A stretch of 64,000 nucleotides of DNA from Ehretia macrophylla (Eukaryota; Streptophyta; Magnoliopsida; Boraginales; Ehretiaceae): the NCBI GenBank assembly GCA_037974665.1, contig CM075772.1:41320552-41384551 (forward strand). The letters run 5' to 3'. The first letter of the stretch is position 1. Every line of letters starts with the position of its first letter. Position numbers and translations under genes: made by a program. Shown here one piece after another: positions 1 through 11,178 of the stretch. The notes beneath the pieces were generated by a model. The model saw only the letters and a list, made by a program, of their open reading frames with translations, was not told the DNA's origin and did no database searches.

Positions 1-749
1 ACCAGCTTGCTCTTGGTTTGCCCCACCAAGTGCTAAGAGACTTGGCCAAGAAATACGGACCCCTTATGCACCTAAAAATAGGTGAAGTTTCTTCTGTTGT
101 GGTTTCCTCTCCTCAAACAGCAAAAGAAGTGATGAAAACCCATGACGTCACTTTTGCTTCCAGGCCACCAATATTTGCAACAAAGATTCTTTTTTATGAT
201 TGCACAAACATTTCATTTTCTCCATATGGTGAATATTGGAGACAGCTGCGAAAAATTTGTGTACATGAGCTTCTAAGCACAAAACGAGTTCAGTCGTTCC
301 ACGCCTTAAGAGAAGAAGAAATCTCAAATCTTGTCAGACGGATAACTTGTAATGCAGGATCTTCGATCAATCTGACAGAAATGATAATCTCCACTACGTT
401 TAATATCATCTCAAGAGCAGCCTTTGGCAAGAAAAGCGAGGAGCATGAAACATTCATATCAATAATCAAGGAAGTTGTTAAATTTGCGGAAGGTTTCAAT
501 ATTGCCGATGTCTATCCTTCGATTGAATTTCTTCATTTTATCAGTGGCGTAAAGCCCAAACTGGAGAGGCTCAAAGTACAAGTAGATAGAATATTGGAAA
601 ACATCATCCAGGAACATAGAAGAAGAAATACTTCCAGTACTATTAGTGAACAAGAAACATATGAAGATCTTGTAGATGTTCTTCTGAAATTTCAGGGGAA
701 AGAAGCCGAATTTTCCTTAACCACAAACAATATCAAAGCAGTACTCCTG
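1..749 (+). pseudogene. CYP71D-like P450 copy 1, exon 1 (5' end outside window)
   Basis: The reading frame is already open at base 3 and encodes the N-terminal half of a microsomal cytochrome P450, from just after the proline-rich hinge to the I-helix border. It is closely similar to residues 50-301 of the copy at 32.1 kb. Visible motifs are the C-helix WRQLRK and a frame ending in KAVLL. The exon should end at 749, where CTCCTG meets GTTAGT, the same phase-0 junction as in the other copy. Reading past this donor gives a false C-terminus. CYP71D enzymes are ER-anchored monooxygenases that usually oxidise terpenoids or other specialised metabolites. The exon itself is undamaged, but its exon 2 at 12.5 kb has a stop codon and the intron is swollen to 11.8 kb, so I call the locus a pseudogene. 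The family call is confident; the substrate is unknown. Confidence 0.85.
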
Positions 750-1202
750 GTTAGTATTTCTGCTTTTTTCATTGTTAACGTATGTGTATTTAGAGAGTTA
801 ATATAGTTCGCGTTTCTAATTTTTTATTTATGAAGTTACTATAAGCCTATTCTTGCTGTTAGATTTGCTTGGTAGTCTTTGACTCACATCTATAGTAAAG
901 GAAGACTAGATAGCGAGAGAAAACAAAACTACCTAGCATCAATAATTCTGAGACCCTTTCACAACCAAAAAGGAATAAAAATAACACAATAATTAGTTTT
1001 CATATTTTGATTCATCTTGTTACAATATAGACTTGTTTTACATTAAAAATAATGAATTCTAAAACGATTATATATAGACACTTGTTTCAAATCGAAAACG
1101 ATAAATTCTAAGACCACTACAAAAAAATTACTAATTTGCGACGATTTCAAGAACCGCCGCCAACGTCGACAATTCATCCTTTAACTATTTGTTATAGACG
1201 GC

Positions 1203-2763
1203 TGATGTATTCATATTTTTGGACTTATTTCTTTACATTTTTAGAATTAATTATTGATATTTATTGAATAGTTTGATCACTTTAATTGTGTTTTTGTGCA
1301 TGTAGGAATTTACTTGTGAAAAAGCAATTGGAGCTGAATTTGGAAGAACATTGAAATATTGCAGATGAGCCAAGATTTATTAAAGAAAAGAAGTTTGGAT
1401 TTTAGTGAAAAAATATTTGTTGAAGCCAAAAAAAAAAAAAAAAAGTAAAGAGAAAAAGAAAACAAAAAAATAATGAATGAAATATATGACCAAGGCTTTT
1501 TACAAGCCTTGGTCGTGCATAGCCAAGTCCAATTAGGACTTTGGCTTGAGAAAAAATAAATAAAAGGAACATGGCCAAGTTTTGGCCATTTACGGTAAAG
1601 AAAAATATTAGAAAAGTCAACATGGCCAGAAATGGCCATGAGATTAAGGCCCACACAAGTCAATAGGGCAGTGAAACATCAAGTATAAAAAGGGAGTTCT
1701 GATAGCGCAAGGAAAAAAAAGGAGCTGTGGCGTGAGAACAATAACAAGAACAGAGAATTAAAGCGGGAAAGAAAATAAAATTGCACACAGACAGAAGTTT
1801 CAGCGGTAGAAAGAAGAGGAGAAAGGCAGAGAACGACACACAATTTAATCGAAATTCTTCTCCAATTTTGTACCGTTTTGGAATTTCGTTCAGGTTTTGT
1901 CAATTAATTGAGATTCAAATTGAAAAGTTTGACTTATTTAAATTATTTTATGAAGAAGTTTATAATTATTTTTTTTCATAACTTTGATTTAAATTTGTTA
2001 GATATGCGTAGTTAAATTATTGTTTAGGGTAGGATTACTATGTAATAGTTTAATTTTATGGTCTTGAACTTGGTTGAATTATTTTGATGCTAGTTTTATA
2101 TATTTGATTTACGTACTTTATTATTAATCCTATTAATTTATTATGCTTGTAGCTAGTAATTAATAGAAATTTATATGGTAGATCAAATATATAAATTGGG
2201 CTTTGTCGTAACAACTATAGGTTGTACCATAATTGTTCACACTTAATTAATTAACTCGTGAGCCTAGGATTTTAGGACAAATCTATACTCCAGCTAGATA
2301 AGGGACTTGGAGATAGCGTTGCACCTCTAAACTAGGTCTGACCTGTTAATTAGTTAACTTTAGGTGATTATTTAATTAATTAGACTTGTAGTCTAGTTTT
2401 GCATCAAAATAGGAAATCCTAAGTTCGAGCCTAGAATTCAACTTTGCATAGGAATCCGATCCCTAAACCTTTCCCAACTGTGACCAAACCTCACTTTTAG
2501 CTCTCCTATTTAATTTTATTTTTCACATTTAATTTTACTTTTATTTTATTTTTAGTTAACTTTCATTCAAATCATCCAATTTACAATTTAATTTAGTTTA
2601 ATCACTTAGGCACTTTACTCACACTTTTCTACAAACTTTCAAATTGCCTCCCTGAGGATTCGACCTCGCACCTAGCACACTATACTACAATTACTCGTGC
2701 ACTTGCGAGCTAAAACTTGGCTTAGAATTTACCTTAATTTTACCCTAAGCTAAGCACCCATCA
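1203..2763 (+). repeat. 5' LTR of the Athila/Tat-like element
   Basis: This repeat begins TGATGT and ends CCCATCA, and aligns along its whole length with 6632-8185. A likely TATA box, AGTATAAAAAGGGA, lies at about 1681-1694 and is conserved in the other LTR. It would place the transcription start near 1715. A poly-A run near 1427-1443 differs in length between the two LTRs. Confidence 0.9.
1681..1694 (+). promoter_or_regulatory. Putative TATA box of the LTR promoter
   Basis: AGTATAAAAAGGGA is a good plant TATA context and occurs in both LTRs of the element. It is a prediction from motif and position only. Confidence 0.45.
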
Positions 2764-2769
2764 AGTTTT

Positions 2770-2787
2770 TGGCGCCGTTGCCGGGGA
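2770..2787 (+). other. Primer-binding site, tRNA-Asp type
   Basis: TGGCGCCGTTGCCGGGGA is complementary to the 3' end of plant tRNA-Asp (ending CAACGGCGCCA). It begins six bases after the left LTR. Athila-type Ty3 elements commonly use tRNA-Asp, which supports the classification. Confidence 0.8.
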
Positions 2788-2914
2788 GGTACGGTATTGT
2801 TCTTGGATTAGTGTAGTAATTTGTTTAAGTGTTTGTTTTATCCATTTTTTAAAAAATCTTTTTATCTTTTTTTTAATGTTTTGAAAAAACTTCAAAAAAA
2901 ATATAAGGAAATTT

Positions 2915-3613
2915 TTGTTGATTGGAATATATATGACTCCTTTTGATGTGAATACTTTTCTTAATCTATTTAGTGAGTCACCCAATCATTGGCCTTTTAA
3001 GGATATGACCTCATCCCTTATCCCAAATACATGTGAAATTTGTGTTTTATGTTCTCAATTTGGGCATGCCATTATTAATTGTCCTCAATATTCCGAGTTC
3101 TTTCATAGTAATGTAACTACCACTCAGGGTTATTTTTCAAAAAATGGTTCATACTCTAATGCATATAACCCTGAGTGGCAGAATCATCAAAATTCATTTT
3201 GGGATCAAAGCAATGCATCTTTTCTGCCTCGTAGTTTTAAAAATCAAAATAATGTATCTCGATTCTCCAACCTCGATCCTTCTGAGTTTCGTCAAGACTT
3301 TGAATGTAATTCTTTCAATCAAAATATTTGTCATCCTAACTCGACTGAACTTACTTATCTTGAATCAGATTTGGATAACAAGATCAGTCAACTTGTTCAG
3401 CTCATCGAATCCAACCACCAATCCTTAGATAGGCTACAAGACCAAATTGGTCAACTAGCTGAGAGCATAAATAGTTGGACTGATGATGAACATTCTATTC
3501 AACCTGTGACAAACCAATTTGATCAGGATAGTTTTGTTAGTGCTGAAACTTTGTGTGACCATGACATAGGTTTGGTAGAAACTAGGGGACATGAGGAGAA
3601 TGAAAAAATGTGA
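2915..3613 (+). pseudogene. gag-like ORF with CCHC zinc knuckle
   Basis: An open frame of about 230 codons; the first ATG is near 2933. At residues 43-56 it contains CVLCSQFGHAIINC, which fits the retroviral nucleocapsid zinc knuckle C-x2-C-x4-H-x4-C. A glutamine/asparagine-rich stretch and a short amphipathic segment (DRLQDQIGQLAESIN) follow. The zinc knuckle would bind the element's RNA during packaging. The capsid part expected before it is mostly missing, since the frame starts only about 40 residues upstream. The downstream frame at 3.7 kb probably belonged to the same polyprotein; the two are separated by a TGA at 3611-3613. Confidence 0.6.
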
Positions 3614-3697
3614 GGGAATGATAGTGGGAATGAGAGAGATAATGAGGTAGAAAAGCTCATTTGTTGTTTCGAGGGAGAGGACGAGCTTCATGATTTT

Positions 3698-4519
3698 ATG
3701 ACTCAATTTGACTTAGCTCCTATACTAGATAAATTGATTGTCTTCAATTCTCTCATGCCTAGTTCTGACTTTGCTAAGCCTTCTGAGTTTGATGTACCTT
3801 CTCCTTCATTCCTTGAGCCCCAATCATGTTTGGAGGATGAGCTTGATGTCATAATGGCTCAATTTGACTCTTCTACCTTTTTAAGAAAGTTGGGTGCACA
3901 TAACTCCTTAGATCCTGCTTGTTATTTAGATGAGTCTTTTGAGCCAACTTCTTTTTCCCCTTGTATTCCTTGTCCAGAACCACCTATGGATAATGCTCCC
4001 CATGTTTTAGAGCTCATACCTGAGCATGCACATTTAGGACTATACTACACTTCTCTGGGCATTAAAGCGTATAATATTTTACTAGTAAATGAGAAGCGTG
4101 TGTTGATAGTCCTTGATCATCAGAAGAGGGCCATTGGGTGGTTAATAAAGGAAGAAGAAAATCTTTCCTCCAAAGAAGAAGATTTAGGGCTCGCTTCAAA
4201 ATTGAATGAAATGATGTATAGGGAGGAGACTATATTGTTTGACCCTACTAGCATAAACCTTCTCCCTCATAGTTTTTGGGTTGACCCTTTGCAAGTAGAG
4301 TTCGATTTTATTGGATTACATATGGTCACTAGCAAATTAGAGCATAAGTACACACACATAGTCTTGGGATGGGAGTTCTCACCTCATCAAGGTGAGCTTG
4401 AGAAGGATCGTTTCGTGTTACTTATGAAACAATTTTTGTGGAAGGGTTCTCTCATATTCTGTTATGAAATCATCATTCGGTTATTTGTACCAAAAGAGTT
4501 TAAGAGCATTTTGCTCTAA
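3698..4519 (+). pseudogene. Retrotransposon ORF ending in a protease/RT-linker remnant
   Basis: The frame is 273 codons with imprecise internal repeats (TQFDLAPILDKL and AQFDSSTFLRKL). Around residues 105-150 it reads LELIPEHAHLGLYY and then VLDHQKRAIGW. This resembles the linker just before reverse transcriptase in Athila/Tat pol proteins, where an EHL..LG segment and a KKAIGW-type motif occur. The RT that should follow is absent. The frame ends after about 120 residues without recognisable domains. I infer deletion of most of pol in the lineage that gave rise to this element. The whole ORF has no assignable enzymatic activity. Confidence 0.45.
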
Positions 4520-6631
4520 CATTGGCGCCAGGCTGAGGGCGTTAAACTCAGCGCTGCTAGGAGGCACCCTAGATATAGCTGTTAGGATTTACTTTTTTTT
4601 ATGTCAATTTCTTTCATGTCTGCTCTAGTATTATATTTTGTTTTCAGTTAATTTATTAGTTTCTAGATGTTATAGCTTGCGTTCCAATCCTACATTTTGT
4701 TCCATTCTAGTTGTTTGTGCTTATTTCTTTAAAGTTGATGAAAGATACTACTATTGCATCTAACGACTTCCCGTGAGTTTTGGTTATACAACATGCAGAA
4801 TGAGACGAGAAGTTGGAGACGCCCTTAAATACATCTCTATCAGAAAGGTTATTATATATCAGGTATTTCCTTTCTATGCTCTATTTCCCAACTTTTTGGT
4901 TGGACCTCCACTGGGTTATAGTGGGCTTTACCATTTTCCCGAAAATGGATTATCTTGTGTAATGGAAGTCTTAGGGTTAATTAGGATGGATACTATGAAA
5001 GTAAAATCACTGGCCGAAAGCGTAATGCCTGGCCTTCCCTCTTAAGTATGGGAAGATGTCTGGTGTTTGAGTACGTTGGTGGTTTGAAATTAATGGCCTC
5101 TCCTCCGCATTTTTAATGTACTTAGTTAACTCCATTTATGAAGTTTCACAAGATTTGTCTTGCTGGCTGACATTAAATAGATTCAGGTATTTGCATTCTA
5201 TCTCTCCTTATTTAAATTGTTTCATTATGCTTAGTTATTTTTAGTGAGTCGGCTTTAGTGCCTCCCAGAGTTCGGAGCCTTTGTATGGGGATGTAAATAT
5301 GGTCGGCCAACAAAAAAAAATATATAAAAAATGAAAAAGTAAAAAAAAAGTATTTTTATTATGTTATTATGTTATCTTGTCTTATCCTCTATTGTTTTGC
5401 TCTTGAGCTTAATTACAAGTTGTAGATGTGAAGGGTTACCTTTCTTTTCATTATCGATCACTTCAGGTATGTCCATCTACTCTCGCTATTTCTCTTAATT
5501 GCTTTCTTTTCATGCACTTTCACTATTGGATTCTCATTTTATGTTCTTTTCCCTCTTTTCGCATACCCCTGGCATGTTTTAATTCTCTTTGCTAGAGGAC
5601 AAGCAAACTTTAGTTTTGGGGGTGCAGGTATTTGACTATGTCAATTGTTGTTTTGGGAAAAATCTGAACGAAATATGAAACTTTTTGAAAATGTTTTTTA
5701 TGTTTATTTGTGGATTTATGGTGGATTTTCTGGTAATTGAGGAGTTGTGATGATGTATTGATTAGCTCTTATGAAGTGATTGAGGAGAGTAGGTGGTTCT
5801 TGATTTTATGAGATAGTTTTGAGTTGAACTTTTGGGATTGATTTTGATGAATGCGAGGCGTGGGGACTGTGAGATTATGCCTAGGCTATTGTGGTCCCAT
5901 GACTTGGTTGTAAGACGATGAGATATAATGTGGTTATGATATGCGTACCCTCGCTTGAGTAGTCTTGTTTGCGTGCTTGAGCCTTTATAGTAAAAAAACA
6001 AAAAAAAAAAGAAAAAAAAGCAAAAGAAGAAAAAAAAAATTCTTTACTTCTATCTCTTAGCACCACTATCCTTGTATTCATTGTCTTTCTTTAGGGATAT
6101 GTGCTTAAGGTGTTTGGTGTTTCGGTGTTCAACACTTCGAGCAAGTAGGGTACGCATGGGGCCTTTCAAAGCCTATCAACCTAAGCCTTAAGTGGTTAGG
6201 ATTGATGACCTCGAAAGCTCGTTACATGGGGTGTTGAGTTGACCGTGTGGGACCAAGCACCTAATAAAAAGAGATGAAGTGTGTTTACTTTTATGTTTTA
6301 GAATGAATAAAAGGGTAAAAGGCATGTTTGTAGGGTTATAAAGGCAATGGGGGTGCAAGTATTATGATCTAGTTATATTGAGTTGTCTTGTTGCTTAGAT
6401 ACGTGGAGACTTCATAGTGTTTAGTGTAATCTTGTAGTAATCATGTTTTGCCTTTAAAGAGAGAGATTCGAATGAGTTCGCTTAACTACTACACCATAGG
6501 ATTAGTCGTTCCCCGAACCTTGTCCTTTTGTTAGAGTTGATTGATTCGTTAGAGCAACGTCTTGAGAACTTGAAGATTTGCTTAGATTCTAGTCTTGCTT
6601 GGGGACAAGCAAGAGGTAGGTTTAGGGGTGT
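4520..6631 (+). other. Non-coding 3' internal region of the LTR element
   Basis: No domain is recognised here. The segment GGCGTTAAACTCAGCGCTGC..GGAGGCACCC at 4531-4570 and two GACAAGCAA segments (5598, 6603) are typical of the region after pol in Athila/Tat elements. The second lies just before a purine-rich tract (AAGAGGTAGG) adjoining the 3' LTR, which probably includes the polypurine primer. Confidence 0.55.
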
Positions 6632-8185
6632 TGATGTATTCATATTTTTGGATTTATTTCTTTACATTTTTAGAATTAATTATTGATATTTATTGAATAG
6701 TTTAATCACTTTAATTGTGTTTTTGTGCATGTAGAAATTTACTTGTGAAAAAGCAATTGGAGCTGAATTTGGAAGAACATTGAAATATTGCAGATGAGCA
6801 AGATTTATTAAAGAAAAGAAGTTTGGAGTTTAGTGAAAAATATTTGTTGAAGCCAAAAAAAAAAAAGTAAAGAGAAAAAAAAAACAAAAAAATAATAAAT
6901 AAAAAATAAGACCAAAGCTTATTACAAGCCTTGGTCGTGCATAGCCAAGTCAAATTAGGACTTTGGCTTGAGAAAAAATAAATAAAAGGAACATGGCCAA
7001 GTTTTGGCCATTTACGGTAAAGAAAAATATTAGAAAAGTCAACATGGCCAGAATTGGCCATGAGATTAAGGCCCACACAAGTCAATAGGGCAGTGAAGCA
7101 TCAAGTATAAAAAGGGAGTTCTGATAGCGCAAGGAAAAAAAAGAAGCTGTGGCGTGAGAACAATAACAAGAACAGAGAATTAAAGCGGGAAAGAAAATAA
7201 AATTGCACACAGACAGAAGTTTCAGCGGTAGAAAGAAGAGGAGAAAGGCAGAGAACGACACACAATTTAATCGAAATTCTTCTCCAATTTTGTACCGTTT
7301 TGGAATTTCGTTCAGGTTTTGTCAATTAATTGAGATTCAAATTGAAAAGTTTGACTTATTTAAATTATTTTATGAAGAAGTTTATAATTATTTTTTTTCA
7401 TAACTTTGATTTAAATTTGTTAGATATGCGTAGTTAAATTATTGTTTAGGGTAGGATTACTATGTAATAGTTTAATTTTATGGTCTTGAACTTGGTTGAA
7501 TTATTTTGATGCTAGTTTTATATATTTGATTTACGTACTTTATTATTAATCGTATTAATTTATTATGCTTGTAGCTAGTAATTAATAGAAATTTATATGG
7601 TAGATCAAATATATAAATTGGGCTTTGTCGTAACAACTATAGGTTGTACCATAATTGTTCACACTTAATTAATTAACTCGTGAGCCTAGGATTTTAGGAC
7701 AAATCTATACTCTAGCTAGATAAGGCACTTGGAGATAGCGTTGCACCTCTAAACTAGGTCTGACCTGTTAATTAGTTAACTTTAGGTGATTATTTAATTA
7801 ATTAGACTTGTAGTCTAGTTTTGCATCAAAATAGGAAATCCTAAGTTCGAGCCTAGAATTCAACTTTGCATAGGAATCCGATCCCTAAACCTTTCCCAAC
7901 TGTGACCAGACCTCACTTTTAGCTCTCCTATTTAATTTTATTTTTCACATTTAATTTTACTTTTATTTTATTTTTAGTTAACTTTCATTCAAATCATCCA
8001 ATTTACAATTTAATTTAGTTTAATCACTTAGGCACTTTACTCACACTTTTCTACAAACTTTCAAATTGCCTCCCTGAGGATTCGACCTCGCACCTAGCAC
8101 ACTATACTACAATTACTCGTGCACTTGCGAGCTAAAACTTGGCTTAGAATTTACCTTAATTTTACCCTAAGCTAAGCACCCATCA
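6632..8185 (+). repeat. 3' LTR of the Athila/Tat-like element
   Basis: Aligns end to end with 1203-2763, with only scattered differences and small indels in A-rich runs. It is followed directly by the target duplication ACGGC. Confidence 0.9.
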
Positions 8186-9093
8186 ACGGCAGTTCAAGAA
8201 CCATCACCTATATTCCTCATTTTACAAAATAAAATATACAATAGGCGGTAGTTATAGAAACTGCTATCAATTAGCACCCTTAAAAAAATAGGCTTAACAA
8301 GAAAAATTAAAATTAAAAGAGTAACCAAAGTAGAATTTTTTCATTAACTAGTATAGATCTGAAATGTTATCTCATAGACTAGTTTGTACTAAACATTTGA
8401 AACAAAAAGCAATAGTGTGTGTCGCATCCCAAAAGTTCACCAAGGCCTTTAGAAGCATTAGCTCCAACACTTGAAATTTAAAGTGCTCATCTCAATAATG
8501 TATTCCTTAATATTGGTGAAGATTTGTAAAAAGGTTCAGTATCTTCATAAACTGAAAGTTACATAAAAGAAGACTAACTTTTTATGTAACGAAAACAACA
8601 AAACGATTAACGTGTTTATTCTATTGCATGTGCCGAGAATCCAAACGTACAATACGGGATTGTACTCTAACTAATTCACAGCCTAAATACCCAGTAAATA
8701 TGCTATGAGAGAGATTTGAGGGAGCAGAAAGTATTCTGCCTTTGTTGTATATTTTAGCTTGAAGATAATATATAGAACAAACGTATCGTCTATCATCTTT
8801 GGATCAAGCTTAAATACCAAGTAGTGGGATGTTAATTACTTGGGTCAAACAGGTCAGGTCAGCCCATCTTGGGTGACCCATGACCCTAATCTAACAATTG
8901 GCAATAACAGTATATTTCTAGTGCAATTGAACAATTTGTATAATACATTTGGGTCTACGAAACCTGTAAAGTATTCATTATAATACATATAATTATATTT
9001 TCTATTTGAAGTATCAAAGTATAAAAGAAAACAAATATTCCAGAACTTTAAATCATCAAGTCCTATAAAGTCTTTGACCTGAGTGCTTTCCAT

Positions 9094-10093
9094 ATCTGTT
9101 GTCGGAATCGTACGATTCGCGATTCGAATCGTACAATTCGATACGATTCAGCAAAGAATCGATACGAATCAAATGAGAGAATTGTGAATCGACGTGAATC
9201 GTATGTGAATCGTACCGAATCGTAACGAATCGTACGATTCACTAAATCGTTCGCAATTCAGCTATACTCACAAACTACAACTTATTTGCATATCCCGCTT
9301 TGTTGTTGCGCTCATTAATGGCGAAGTGTTCACGATATTGTACCTGTGGATCATCAGTATTACCGGCCCTTCAAGGTGTTGAGTTGGGTGGGGAATGTTG
9401 CTTATAAATTAGAGCTGCCAAGTGCTTCTGGCATCTACTCCGTTTTTCATGCCTCTCTTCTTAAGCATTTCAAAGGGGAATCATCTGTGATACCAACTTC
9501 GTTGCCGATTCTATGAATTGATTCCAATCCTATCCATCCGCCTTTGGCCATTATTGCTGAACGAACTGTTCAAAGACATGGTCAGGAAGTTCGGCAAGCC
9601 TTGGTTCAGTGGGTGGTATTGTAATGAAGGAGGAAGATGATGCATCAAATAAAAGGAAGACTACTTACGTGAATACACAAAATGAGATGGCCTTTCGATG
9701 ATGTGGCATCTAATGAGCATATTAAGGATGCTGAACCAGAAAAGCTATTAGCTTGTTTTATTTTATTCTTTATCACAAGCAATGGTACAATATATATTTT
9801 TTTATTATTTTGAGATTCACAAGCAATCGTATGTGGTTTTTGTAGTTTGGACATAAAATTGCTTCGGAATTTAGTTTGCAAGATAGTGATTATTAGAAAA
9901 GTAACAAAAAAACATATATTAATATTCATTCAAAAGAAGAATTTCAACTAAAAATTATTAATAAAAATATTATATATCAAATTAATCTAGTTTTAAATTT
10001 GTGATCGAATCGGTACGATTCACGATTCAATACGATTCACGATTTCAAAAAATAATATTTCGATTCACGATACAGTTCACGATTCGACAACTA
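9094..10093. mobile_element. Mutator-like element with captured Ty3 fragment (Pack-MULE-like)
   Basis: The direct repeat TGCTTTCCAT flanks the unit at 9084-9093 and 10094-10103, a length fitting the 9-11 bp target duplications of Mutator-like elements. Both ends carry GTTGTCG-AATCG in inverted orientation (CGATTCGACAAC on the right). Each end then runs into a cluster of short palindromic GAATCGTACGATTC-like units, about 150 bases on the left and 90 on the right. Between them lies a piece of a Ty3 integrase C-terminus. There is no transposase. The superfamily is inferred from duplication length and long TIR-like ends. Confidence 0.6.
9349..9624 (+). pseudogene. Captured Ty3/gypsy integrase C-terminus and chromodomain start
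   Basis: The translation shows YRPFKVLSWVGNVAYKLELP, then VFHASLLKHFKG and a later VRQALVQWVV. This is the C-terminal part of plant chromovirus integrase leading into the chromodomain (family pattern GPF.V..R.G.VAY.L.LP...HPVFHVSLLK). An internal stop follows SLPIL at about 9513. Upstream pol is absent, so only this piece lies inside the Mutator-like element. It is not derived from the Ty3 element at 38-43 kb, from which it differs substantially. Confidence 0.65.
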
Positions 10094-10489
10094 TGCTTTC
10101 CATGATTCCAAATCAAACTTATAAGCTCGTCATTCTGTTTTTTGTATGAGGGAACTCTGATATCTCCGAATTATTTCAGATTCAAAAGTACATGAACTAA
10201 AAAGCCATCAACCAACACAATCTTTACAAGCATTTGACTTTTATAAGTTGCCCTTTACACACACGGGGAATTTGCAAAATATAACTTTATGAAAGAAAAA
10301 GAGAAGTTCCTTATTCCTATTTAGCCATAAATGTACTGAATGTTCTCTTCCCTAAAATCAGAAGGTATAGCAATAAATTAATATTATTCTGATCATATCT
10401 TCCAGTAAAGTAGATGGTATTTATATGCAAAGTGTAAAGTAGATGTACTTAAAAAGTTTCTCATGAAGAATTCTTATTGAAAATATAAC

Positions 10490-10735
10490 TTACAAGGTGG
10501 TAAGAGATCCCAAATTCCCCATTGAAGCGGGAAGCTGATCACTCAAATGATTTCCAGACAAGTCCTTGAAGTGTAGTAATTGAAAGCCTTGATGATATTG
10601 TAAAAGAAACTCAGAAATATAACACTTGAAGCTTGCCAAAGAATGCTCACATATTAATCAAGCCCCTTAAGTTGTTGAAAGGCATCTGAGATCACTCGCG
10701 TCAAATTGTTGTCATTTAACGACCAAAAGAGCACA
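10490..10735 (-). pseudogene. LRR receptor exons, STRUBBELIG-family-like, fragment
   Basis: Read on the minus strand, one short exon encodes DLSGNHLSDQLPASMGNLGS and LTTL, followed immediately by a GTAAGT donor. Before it, across a presumed intron, lies NNLTRVISDAFQQLKGLIN. One LRR per short exon, with DAF..L.GL and QLP.SMGNL.SLTTL, resembles the ectodomain of STRUBBELIG-RECEPTOR FAMILY kinases. The intronless-type RLPs elsewhere in the window are different. No kinase or signal peptide is seen nearby. It is probably a stranded gene piece carried into the P450 intron. The family call is tentative; the LRR call is firm. Confidence 0.5.
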
Positions 10736-10785
10736 ACTTAATTCGAATGACCCAAAACATAAACTATATAAATAAAGAAAAGGTG

Positions 10786-11178
10786 TATTACCCTTGTGTT
10801 TTGCTAAAAATGTACAATACCCCCTATATTTTAAAAATTAGCTGATTACCCTACTGTGTTTTGCTAAAAGTGCACAATACCCTCCTATGTTTTAAAAATT
10901 AGCTGATTATCCCCCTGTGTTTTGTTAAAAGTAACTGATTACCCCTTTGTGTTTTATAAAAGTAGCTGATTGTCCCCTTATATTTTTTAGCAAAAGTGCT
11001 AATTTTTAAAAAGCACAGGGGGGTAATTAAATACTTTTATAAAATATAGGGGGTAATCAGCTAATTTTTAAAACACAGGGGATATTGTGCATTTTTAGCA
11101 AAACACAGGGAGGTAATCAGCTAAGTTTTAAAACACAGGGAGGTATTGTGCATTTTTAGCAAAATACAGGGGGTATCG
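10786..11178. repeat. Fold-back (inverted) repeat of ~60 bp units
   Basis: The left half repeats CCCTTGTGTTTTGCTAAAA..TTAAAAATTAGCTGATTACC. The right half holds the reverse complement (GGTAATCAGCTAATTTTTAAA..ACACAGGG..TTTAGCAAAACACAGGG). The two arms meet near 10985 and could form a long hairpin of about 390 bases. Similar CCCCCTGTGTTTT ends occur at 56.7 kb and 63.96 kb. No target duplication was identified. Confidence 0.65.

Larger units (their letters stand above)
1203..8185 (+). mobile_element. LTR retrotransposon, Athila/Tat-like, RT and integrase missing
   Basis: Two direct repeats of 1561 and 1554 bases, both starting TGATGTATTC and ending CACCCATCA, bound a 3.87 kb internal region. 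The 5 bp target duplication ACGGC sits at 1198-1202 and 8186-8190. A primer-binding site matching the 3' end of tRNA-Asp follows the left LTR. The interior keeps a CCHC zinc knuckle and a remnant of the protease-RT linker. It then goes directly to the GGCGTTAAACTCAGCGCTGC..GGAGGCACCC stretch that usually follows pol in Athila/Tat elements. No reverse transcriptase, RNase H or integrase is visible, so the element is non-autonomous. The LTRs differ only at scattered sites, which suggests a fairly recent insertion. Confidence 0.88.
1115..8290 (+). mobile_element. CACTA-type terminal fragment, split by the LTR element
   Basis: At 1115 the sequence starts CACTACAAAAAAATT, the typical end of plant CACTA transposons. 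Short GC-rich subterminal repeats of the type AGACGGCAG and ACCGCCGCC follow. The same repeat style resumes at 8186-8290 (ACGGCAGTTCAAGAACC, TAGGCGGTAGT), immediately after the LTR element. Removing that element joins the two halves. No matching TTTTTTGTAGTG end or 3 bp target duplication was found, so this is a truncated copy. It carries no transposase. Confidence 0.5.

Noticed and set aside
1310-1903. Minus-strand open frames repeated at 6.7-7.3 kb
   Set aside because: They lie in the two LTRs, are A/T-run driven and have no domain; their repetition reflects LTR identity.
4773-5045. 90-codon open frame in the LTR element interior
   Set aside because: It lies after the post-pol region, shows no domain and has no counterpart I recognise in Athila/Tat elements.
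9100-9245. GAATCGTACGATTC cluster as a CRISPR or satellite array
   Set aside because: The units are irregular in spacing and sequence and sit at the inverted ends of a Mutator-like element.
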